13,836 nt of DNA, from contig DATCFU010000008.1 of NCBI GenBank assembly GCA_036509315.1, positions 1 to 13,836 of the forward strand, read 5' to 3'. Both the position numbers and the translations under genes were made by a program. The notes under the pieces are model-generated. The model ran no database searches, was not told where the DNA came from, and saw only the letters and a program-made list of their open reading frames with translations. The stretch comes from PALSA-607 sp036509315. GTDB taxonomy: Bacteria > Actinomycetota > Actinomycetes > Acidothermales > Acidothermaceae. Shown here in pieces: positions 5,607 through 11,975 of the stretch (the stretch's first letter is position 1; the number at the start of each line of letters is the position of its first letter).

Positions 5607-5627
5607 CCTGACGCGTACGGCGTCAGG
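5607..5627 (-). terminator. Stem-loop overlapping the stop of the NTF2-like gene
   Basis: CCTGACGC at 5607-5614 pairs perfectly with GCGTCAGG at 5620-5627 around a 5-base loop. The TGA stop of the minus-strand gene (5623-5625) lies inside the stem. No T run follows. Likely a transcription terminator or mRNA-end stabiliser. Confidence 0.45.
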
Positions 5628-6000
5628 GGCGTCCGACCAGTGCGTTGAACTTTCTGGTGTCAAAAACAACGTGGGCTTGCACGAGTTTTCCGTGGCGTAC
5701 GGTGTGCCATTCACTCATCAGCACCGTGCCGCTGTTCGTCGGCGTCTCGAGGTTGACGTCGTATACCGAGCACACCTCATCGCCGTCTGCCCATTGGCGC
5801 CGCAGCGTATGTCCGCGCACGATCGGCAGGAGACCAGCGGCGCCTTTGAAGAACGCAGCTTTGCTGGTGACCTGCAGGAACGGACCGTCGAAGCGGTAAT
5901 CGTCGCTCACGAGGTTCGCGGCATGCTCGTGGTCGCCGGCGTAGAAGGCGGTCAGGTACGCGGTGGCGATGTCGGCGGGTGCGTCGTGCGCGTTGGACAT
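5623..6000 (-). CDS. NTF2/SnoaL-like domain protein
   Basis: The start ATG 6000 has AAGGAG eight bases upstream, better than the in-frame upstream codon at 6021. The 125-residue product fits the SnoaL-like/NTF2 cone fold: helix DIATAYLTAFYAGDHEHAANLV, the strand DYRFDGPF, a helix containing KAAFFKGAAG, then long strands (EVCSVYDVNLE, TVLMSEWHTVRHGKLVQAHVVFD). Length is typical. Members act as small-molecule isomerases, hydrolases or binding proteins; the substrate cannot be inferred here. It is divergent from the HxlR-family gene at 6100, with a 99-bp shared control region, which suggests it is the regulator's target. Confidence 0.8.
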   Translation of the reverse strand: MSNAHDAPADIATAYLTAFYAGDHEHAANLVSDDYRFDGPFLQVTSKAAFFKGAAGLLPIVRGHTLRRQWADGDEVCSVYDVNLETPTNSGTVLMSEWHTVRHGKLVQAHVVFDTRKFNALVGRP

Positions 6001-6099
6001 AGCGGGCTCCTTCTGATGCACGGGTCAGTAGGTTTTATCAAACAACTGAGATGGTGGCATCCTCAGTCCTTTCATGCAACCTACTGCTACCGTTAGCTG
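6001..6099. promoter_or_regulatory. Divergent promoter region with 9-bp inverted repeat operator
   Basis: CAGTAGGTT at 6026-6034 and AACCTACTG at 6078-6086 are perfect inverted copies, 52 bp centre to centre, close to five helical turns. A second smaller repeat, CTGAG/CTCAG, lies between them (6046-6065 region). The right copy lies just upstream of a -10-like TACCGT (6088-6093), and the left copy abuts a minus-strand GATAAA. Both sites would therefore sit on opposing promoters, as expected for autoregulation by the HxlR-family protein. Confidence 0.5.
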
Positions 6100-6582
6100 A
6101 TGCTGCCCCGTGACTACGCCGCGGAGAACTGCTCAATCGCCCGCACCCTTGAGGTCGTGGGTGATCGTTGGACGCTTCTGATCGTTCGGGAAGCCCTTGC
6201 AGGTGTGACTCGTTTCGACGTCTTCCTTGAGCGACTCGGCGTTGCCAGGAATGTGCTCGCCGACCGGCTGGCGCGACTCGTCGAGGAAGGCATTCTTGAT
6301 AGATGCGCCTACCAGCAGCGTCCGGTCCGCTGCGACTACGTCGTGACGGAGAAGGGCCACGACCTATGGCCGGTGTTGGCGTCGCTGATGGCCTGGGGCG
6401 ACCGTTACACGGCACCCAATGGCGCCCCACGAGTCCTCACACATGCAGGCTGCGGCGGCCGCGCCCATCAGGTCGTGATGTGCGCCTCGTGCGGATGGGA
6501 GCTCGCAAGCGGCGAACTCATCACCAGACCGGGACCGGGTGGTCGACGTCGACGTCCAGCCCGTATTGGATCGTCCACCTAG
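6100..6582 (+). CDS. HxlR-family winged-helix transcriptional regulator
   Basis: The 160-residue product carries the HxlR wHTH core: N10-C11-S (ENCSIARTL), the VVGDRWTLLIVREAL helix (19-34), TRFDVFLERLGVARNVLADRL recognition region (about 37-57), LVEEGIL, the beta wing (CAYQQRPVRCDYVVT) and the dimerisation helix ending LMAWGDRY. Beyond the usual 105-residue core is a 55-residue extension with H115, C118, C128 and C131, a possible zinc site, then a basic tail. C11 is at the position used for redox or electrophile sensing in some members. There is no ribosome site before ATG 6100, and TACCGT ends seven bases upstream, so a leaderless mRNA is likely. It is divergent from the NTF2-like gene it probably controls. 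Confidence 0.85.
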   Translation: MLPRDYAAENCSIARTLEVVGDRWTLLIVREALAGVTRFDVFLERLGVARNVLADRLARLVEEGILDRCAYQQRPVRCDYVVTEKGHDLWPVLASLMAWGDRYTAPNGAPRVLTHAGCGGRAHQVVMCASCGWELASGELITRPGPGGRRRRPARIGSST

Positions 6583-6602
6583 GGACGGGATCCCGTTCCT
6601 AG
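6579..6602. terminator. 24-bp near-perfect palindrome overlapping the HxlR stop
   Basis: The sequence around 6579-6602 is self-complementary at all but one pair, and that pair is a G-U wobble in RNA. It gives a 10-bp stem with a GATC loop. The TAG stop (6580-6582) lies in the left arm. No T run follows. Terminator most likely; a DNA-binding site is also possible. Confidence 0.5.
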
Positions 6603-6964
6603 AACGTGTGCTGGACTCGGGTTTTGCGTCTTCGGCTGCGCTGCTGGCCGCGGTGCCGGGCACGTCCGGCTGGTCGTCGCTCTTGTCGGCGCCAGATCAT
6701 GGGTCGTTGTTGTCCCCGCGGTAAGCCATGCCTTCGCGCGACCGGTGCCTTCAGGGCCTCAGCAGTGATCGAATTTGGGCCAACCCCTTCGAATCGAACG
6801 CACCGGCCTCAAGGACCCTCCCGGTGTCGGCGGTTGCCAGGTGGGTAGGGCTGAGCGTCAGGGCAGCCTGGGCATTGTCCATGGTGACGACGGAGTGGGG
6901 CGCCACGCGCGGACCGTGGGGACGGACGCGGCGACTCAGTGACGTGGGCAGGCGATTCACTCAT
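6603..6964. other. Gap before the GGDEF gene; contested frame
   Basis: A plus-strand frame from GTG 6539 to TAA 6722 (60 residues, with ERVLDSGFASSAALLAAVPG) overlaps the HxlR 3' end and has decent protein character. It could be a frameshifted C-terminal extension of the regulator or chance. The GGDEF frame is also open back to 6728, but codon quality is poor before about 6965. No promoter was identified. Confidence 0.3.
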
Positions 6965-7873
6965 GTGGGCGCTGACTTCACCGATGAGCTACGTATGGCA
7001 GCGGCGCGGTCCCGTTTTCGGCCCTGGGCGGAGCAGTTTTGGGCAGCGACCGATGCGCTCGTGGTTCTCGTCGATGAGGCCCACTGTGTACTCGCATCCA
7101 GTCCCGCAGCGTGTCGTGCGCTGCGAATGAGCGAGACGGAGGTGCTCGGTCTGGATGCGGTCGCGTTGGTGGTCCCTCGCGAAGGACCGGCGTTTCGCCA
7201 CGAGCTACGCAATGCAGCCCGGTCTGGACTGCCCTTCACGCACGAGCACGAGTTGTGCGGCGGCGTATCGAACGACCGCCCGTCGATCGCGTGGTCTATC
7301 TCGCGGATATCCGCATCGCCCGCGGTCGTTGTATGCGTCGGGGTGGACGTCACTGCAACCCGCAACGAGTTTGAAGTGTTGCGTAGTAGGGCGGTGACCG
7401 ACGAACTGACCGGCTTACCCAACCGTTCAGGTCTTCTCGAACATCTGTCGGTACGCGCAGGCAGCGGCGCATCTGTGGTGTTCTGTGACCTTAATGGTTT
7501 CAAGGCGATCAACGACGCGTACGGTCACAGTGCCGGGGATGCGGTGCTCGTTCAGCTCGCACGGCGGTTGAAGCGAACGGTGCGCGGAGAGGACTTCGTC
7601 GCCAGGATCGGCGGAGACGAATTCGTGATAGTCGCGCCGCCGGACTCGACATCCGATTTCGACGCACTCGCACGACGACTACTGCGTGCCACTGACCAGC
7701 CGATGATTCTTCCCGGCCCGATCGTCGCGACCGTCGGTATGTCGATCGGCATGGCAATGCTCAACAAAGATGAGGACCCGGCGACGGTGCTCAAGCTTGC
7801 CGACCACAACATGTATCTGATGAAGTCACGCCGAGCCACGACCATCAGTGACGTACACAGCGCCGATCAGTGA
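6965..7873 (+). CDS. Diguanylate cyclase with PAS-like sensor domain
   Basis: Makes c-di-GMP from two GTP, by family knowledge. From GTG 6965 the product is 302 residues. Residues about 18-130 form a PAS-like sensor region (FWAATDALVVLVDEAHCVLASS, then strands to VVVCVGVDVTA). The GGDEF domain runs from about 142: DELTGLPNR (145-153), FCDLNGFKAINDAYGH (172-187), and RIGGDEF with the GGDEF residues at 216-220. RGED at 207-210 is an intact inhibitory site (RxxD five residues before GGDEF), so feedback by product is expected. No membrane segment or signal peptide, so it is cytosolic. The start is uncertain: 6728, 6881 and 6995 are alternatives in frame, none with a strong ribosome site. It is convergent with the GGDEF-EAL gene. 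Confidence 0.85.
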   Translation: MGADFTDELRMAAARSRFRPWAEQFWAATDALVVLVDEAHCVLASSPAACRALRMSETEVLGLDAVALVVPREGPAFRHELRNAARSGLPFTHEHELCGGVSNDRPSIAWSISRISASPAVVVCVGVDVTATRNEFEVLRSRAVTDELTGLPNRSGLLEHLSVRAGSGASVVFCDLNGFKAINDAYGHSAGDAVLVQLARRLKRTVRGEDFVARIGGDEFVIVAPPDSTSDFDALARRLLRATDQPMILPGPIVATVGMSIGMAMLNKDEDPATVLKLADHNMYLMKSRRATTISDVHSADQ

Positions 7874-8829
7874 GACCTGTTCCTCGCTCTTCATAGCGGC
7901 AACACCGCCGCACGCCCGGTGGCTTCTCGCACCGAGCGATGTGGTGGCAAACGCCATCAACCATCGGACTGCCACCGACGCAGCGTCCTCGATCACGGAG
8001 CCACCGGCTCATCCCGAAGGGCTGACACGGTATCGGCGTATGTGCGCCATCTAGCAACGGGGACATCTCCGTTACCCGCGGACATGGGCGGGTTCCTGGC
8101 GGCGGTGACCGCCGTGGTGGAGAACTCTGTGCGCCCCCTGAAGAAGTGCCGGGAGAGAACGCGCCACCGACCGCGGCCGCGACTCAGTGACAACCGGCGG
8201 GTGCGGCGGCAGGTGCGGCGGGGGCCGGCGACGGCGATCTGACGAAAGATAGATCTGTGGGCGCTCGGTCGGCTTAGTACGTCGATACGGGTCAAAGCGG
8301 GGCCGTCGTCGCAATTGTTGGAAAGCAACGGACCGGCTGATCGGCAGCCGGATGCTGATCAAGAACATGGATGTTCTCGCCTGTCATCTCCGGATTTGAT
8401 ACACATCTTTGAGCTGGCCACTTCAGCCTCCGTCGGGTCCCCAAGATCGGGTCGGCCGCGGCGCCATGAACTTACTCTTCTGCTTGAGATGCGGATGTCT
8501 GCTTGAGATGCGGATGTCCCGTCCTGCTCCATTTTGAATATCGCGAAGGTCATCGCCGGGCGGGTGCCGATCGCACACCGACGTCGCGTGCCTGTTTACC
8601 GTTGAAACCGAAGCAGCCCGCGCCCGACGACCGAAGGAGTGAGCGTTGAGCTTGGCCTGCATTTCCGGACACCTGCACTGCTCACGTCGGGGGTTTGTTC
8701 GCCGTCGTTTGGGTCCATTCCGATGCGGCTTCAACTAACGATTTTGGAGCGTCGCAAGGACCCGAGCCGCCTGGGGCACCCCGAGCATAAGTGCGCACGA
8801 AGACCGCCTGGCCCATGGCCGACTCGTCC
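7874..8829. other. 956-bp convergent intergenic region
   Basis: Lies between two convergent c-di-GMP genes. A plus frame from GTG 7848 (68 residues) overlaps the cyclase end and is doubtful. Other frames lack ribosome sites and protein character. Structures seen: the palindrome CGGCGGTGACCGCCG (8100-8114), the palindrome CGCGGCCGCG near 8172, and a 19-bp tandem repeat (8480-8517). Nothing else could be assigned. Confidence 0.4.
8480..8517. repeat. Tandem 19-bp direct repeat
   Basis: CTGCTTGAGATGCGGATGT occurs at 8480-8498 and again, identically, at 8499-8517. It lies in non-coding sequence. It resembles a recent slippage duplication; it could also be a pair of protein-binding sites. Confidence 0.85.
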
Positions 8830-8854
8830 GCCCGCCTTGCCGGTCACGGCGGGC
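8830..8854 (-). terminator. Terminator-like stem after the GGDEF-EAL gene
   Basis: GCCCGCC at 8830-8836 pairs with GGCGGGC at 8848-8854 around an 11-base loop, 26 bases beyond the minus-strand stop at 8881. No T run, as often in this group. Confidence 0.45.
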
Positions 8855-8880
8855 TCCCTGGGGCTCGATGCTGTCTTTGG

Positions 8881-11205
8881 CTACGCGGGGCGCCGACCCG
8901 CTAGCAAGTCTGCGTTCGGTGTGTCGTGGATGAAGGCGCGTGCTGCGTGGGTGCCGAGCGGGCGGGAGATGAGGTAGCCCTGGGCGCTGTCGCATTGAAG
9001 CTGGGTGAGCACCCTTTGCTGGGTTGGGTCTTCGACGCCTTCCGCGATGGTCGTCAGGTGGAGATCTCGGGCCAGACGCAAGATAGTTTTGACGAAGGCA
9101 GCGCCTTCGCTCTTAGGGTCGGTCAGCGGGTCGACGAAGGACTTGTCGATCTTGAGCATGTCGACGGGAAAGAGGCGTAGATAGCTGAGCGAGGAATAGC
9201 CGGTTCCAAAGTCGTCGATGGCGATGCGGATCCCCGCGCTCTTGAGGTTGGTGAGTATCTGCGCGGTGTGGACGGGGTCGAGCATGAGCACACTCTCAGT
9301 GATCTCCAATATCAGCTGCTCGGGGTGCAACCCGCTTGATGCGAGAGCGGTCGCGACGTCGTTGGTGAGGTCAGGGTCGTCGAGTTGGCGTGCGGAAAGG
9401 TTGACCGACAGCGCCAATGGCATCCCGTCCCGCGAAGTCCATGTTGCTGCTTCCGTGCAGGCGGCCTGCAGGACCCAGCGACCTAACTCCACGACAAATC
9501 CGGTGTCCTCAGCCAGTGGGATGAACCGGTAGGGGCCGAGGTGGCCCAGCGTGGGGTGTCGCCAGCGGACCAACGCTTCGAATCCTTCGAGGGTGCCGTC
9601 GACGAGAGATATTTGCGGTTGGTATTCGAGGAAGAATTCGTCGCGTTCCAGCGAGCCTCGGAACGCGTTGGTCATCGCGAGGCGGTCGATGAGCTGGGAG
9701 CGCATCTGCGATTCGAAGACGGTGAACCGGTCTTTGCCTAACGCTTTTGCCTCATACATTGCGGTGTCTGCTTCGCTGAGCAGCTGTTCGGTTGTTGTGG
9801 TGGTGTCGGCGAAGGCGATACCGATACTGACGGTGAGGGAGGTTTGCTGGTCGGCTACCGCCGTCGGTTGCCGCAACACCGAAACCATCCGTTCCGCCAG
9901 TGCGGTGGCGATGTCGGGGGTGGGGATGTTGTCGAACAACACCGCGAACTCGTCGCCGCCGAGTCTGGCGACAGTATCAGCACCGCGAACGATGGAGGCG
10001 AGCCGTTTCGCGGCGACCACGAGGAGTTCGTCTCCTGCCTGGTGGCCGAGGCTGTCGTTGACGGCTTTGAACCCGTCAAGGTCACAAAAGCAGAGCGCGA
10101 CGATGCCGCCGGACCGGGGTAGCGCTGCGAGCGCGTGCTCGACCCGGTCGTGCAGAAGCGCGCGGTTGGGTAGGCCCGTCAGGCTGTCGTGAAATGCCTG
10201 GTGCCGCAGGTCGTCTTGCAGGACGAGTTGAGTGTCCAGAGCACTTTGCAGCGACTGGCCGCGTTCGGCCAACAGCAATGTCTGCTGGCGGGTGCGGCCA
10301 AACAACCACGAGAACCGCACAATGATTAGTGCGAACAAGGCTACCGACGACCCTGCCAGTACCGGAACATCAACAGCCACCCCGGCGACGTGGCCGATGA
10401 GCAGGATCAGCGGCGAAACGAAGCCCGCACCTGCGACCAGCGGCATCCAGCGCCGCCCGGCCGACCGATCGTCTGTGGCCGCGACCAGGGGCTGGGCCAT
10501 CGACGGGTGCAACGCCGCCGTCGCGATCAGGACGTAGTTGATCAGGAAGGCCGCGTCAACCGGATTGCCCACGGTGTACGAGCCCCGCAGTACCAGGACG
10601 TCATAGACAAAATCGCCGACCAGCATGGCCGTAATGGCAGCGATGATGAGCTTGTCCGCCGGTCGCCGGGCGACCCCGCCGAGCAGTGCGCTGACGACGA
10701 TGAACACGACCCCCAAATCCATCACCGGGTAGGCCATCGTGACAAGTTTCCCGAACCAGTCGACGGTCGAATCATGGGCATAGGAATGCATCAAGAACTG
10801 CCACGACAATGCCAACGCGCCAATGCAGACGATCGCCGCATCGGCCCGCGCCTCCCGCGAGTCCCGCGCCCCCCGGGAGCGGCTGATCCGAAACACCCCC
10901 GCGAACAAGAACGGGTAGCCCAACAAATACAACGCGTCCGCGACCGATGGGAACGGCGCCGATCGATGCAGGACGAGGTCGTACACGTCCAGCACGCCAT
11001 CGCCGAACACGAAACACCCGTTCGCCGCACCCAACAGATACCAGCCCAACCGCTCGGCGGGACGATGCCAACGCACCCCCAGCCACACGCAAAACGTGGA
11101 TGAGATCCCCACCACCGAATACGTCAAATCTTTGGCGGCCACGCCAGGCAACGTGAAATAGACCACCACGACGCACAGCCCAGCAGCAAGGACGCACTTC
11201 CACAT
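8881..11205 (-). CDS. Membrane-bound bifunctional GGDEF-EAL c-di-GMP enzyme
   Basis: Expected to make and/or hydrolyse c-di-GMP at the membrane. From ATG 11205 the product is 774 residues; GTG 11256 adds 17 and both lack a strong ribosome site. Numbering here counts from GTG. An N-terminal sensor (20-320) has about eight to nine hydrophobic helices and the segment VYDLVLHRSAPFPSVADALY, typical of actinobacterial members. A helical linker (321-352) leads to GGDEF: DSLTGLPNR (357-365), RLGGDEF with GGDEF at 433-437, and RGAD (424-427), an intact inhibitory site. The EAL domain (about 530-785) has EALVRW at 560, EITES at 651, DDFGTGYSSL at 681, KIDKSFV at 702, AEGVED at 738 and QGY at 759. Key metal-binding and catalytic residues are present, so both domains may be active. 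The HD-GYP gene lies upstream on the same strand. Confidence 0.92.
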   Translation of the reverse strand: MWKCVLAAGLCVVVVYFTLPGVAAKDLTYSVVGISSTFCVWLGVRWHRPAERLGWYLLGAANGCFVFGDGVLDVYDLVLHRSAPFPSVADALYLLGYPFLFAGVFRISRSRGARDSREARADAAIVCIGALALSWQFLMHSYAHDSTVDWFGKLVTMAYPVMDLGVVFIVVSALLGGVARRPADKLIIAAITAMLVGDFVYDVLVLRGSYTVGNPVDAAFLINYVLIATAALHPSMAQPLVAATDDRSAGRRWMPLVAGAGFVSPLILLIGHVAGVAVDVPVLAGSSVALFALIIVRFSWLFGRTRQQTLLLAERGQSLQSALDTQLVLQDDLRHQAFHDSLTGLPNRALLHDRVEHALAALPRSGGIVALCFCDLDGFKAVNDSLGHQAGDELLVVAAKRLASIVRGADTVARLGGDEFAVLFDNIPTPDIATALAERMVSVLRQPTAVADQQTSLTVSIGIAFADTTTTTEQLLSEADTAMYEAKALGKDRFTVFESQMRSQLIDRLAMTNAFRGSLERDEFFLEYQPQISLVDGTLEGFEALVRWRHPTLGHLGPYRFIPLAEDTGFVVELGRWVLQAACTEAATWTSRDGMPLALSVNLSARQLDDPDLTNDVATALASSGLHPEQLILEITESVLMLDPVHTAQILTNLKSAGIRIAIDDFGTGYSSLSYLRLFPVDMLKIDKSFVDPLTDPKSEGAAFVKTILRLARDLHLTTIAEGVEDPTQQRVLTQLQCDSAQGYLISRPLGTHAARAFIHDTPNADLLAGRRPA

Positions 11206-11256
11206 CGAGCGCTTCAACGGGTCCCGCCCCTCGTCGCAAGCGGCTGTCGCGGACAC

Positions 11257-11975
11257 CGAGCGCAGGCCATCCGCGTCATAGTCAGCGGCACTGCACCGCT
11301 ACGTGTCCGCAAGCCGGGAAGGGGACACACGGGGCTCGATGACCTCCATTGGCTGGGCCGCGGCCAGTACAGGGCGCGATCGTTCTCCTTCCCTTCGACC
11401 GACCGAGCCCTCATTTGAGGAAACCCGGAGAAAGGACACGCAACCCGTCCACTGACGGCACTTAGCCCAATCCACCAGCCAGGAGGGTTTTCGCGGCGCT
11501 CTGTGGCTTTGAGCGAAAGCCTTTGGGAAGTCCGCCTGCGTCCGCCCAGACGGTTCCGAAGCGCACCTGACTCTCGTCGGTGGGTTCGGGCTGTGGATGC
11601 AGAGGTGACAACTCGACGGTTCTGCAGCCGGTCGCCGCTTGTCCGACGGGTTGTGAAAGCCATTCGTGTGATTGCCGACCGCTACTTGCTGGCGAGCCAG
11701 CGACTCGGCTCGATTGTGACGGCTGTGTCGGCATCGTCGTGCGTGTGTTATCGCGCCGGTAGTCCTCGCGTTAACGGCCCGTTCGCACGGCGGTCCCCGA
11801 ATCACTCATTTCGCGTTGGTCGTGGTATTCCTCAGCCGTGTCCGACCTGGAGCTCCACGAACATCCTCCGAATCGAAAGCTCTGAGCCGCCGCGCAGAGC
11901 TTTCCGTTTGCCTGCGAACCACCTCGCCAACCTGTAGTCGCGTGACAATTCAATCGCACACTCGACGATGCGGCT
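11257..11975. other. 719-bp gap between the HD-GYP and GGDEF-EAL genes
   Basis: No convincing gene; open frames on both strands lack ribosome sites and protein character. Two short inverted repeats sit at 11284-11328 upstream of the GGDEF-EAL start. The length of the gap argues for an independent promoter for the GGDEF-EAL gene, but none could be identified by eye. No clear terminator follows the HD-GYP stop. Confidence 0.4.
11284..11328 (-). promoter_or_regulatory. Two inverted repeats upstream of the GGDEF-EAL gene
   Basis: AGCGG 11284-11288 with CCGCT 11296-11300, and GTGTCC 11303-11308 with GGACAC 11323-11328. They lie 28-72 bases upstream of the GTG at 11256. They could be an operator or leader hairpins; the arms are short. 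Confidence 0.25.

Noticed and set aside
7848..8054. 68-codon plus-strand frame overlapping the end of the cyclase gene
   Set aside because: GTG start lies inside the cyclase with no ribosome site, and the sequence matches no family I know; overlap of 26 bases is possible but unsupported.
7900..8900. c-di-GMP riboswitch near the cyclase genes
   Set aside because: Looked for the conserved GEMM-I core in the leaders and gaps of the c-di-GMP genes; no matching segment was found.
8639..8977. Plus-strand frame starting after GAAGGA near 8632
   Set aside because: The ribosome site is too close to the GTG, the frame runs antisense into the GGDEF-EAL gene, and a TTG alternative gives only 30 residues.
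11299..11805. 168-codon minus-strand frame between the HD-GYP and GGDEF-EAL genes
   Set aside because: No ribosome site and no protein-like pattern; rich in Arg, Cys, Ser and His as in non-coding GC-rich DNA.
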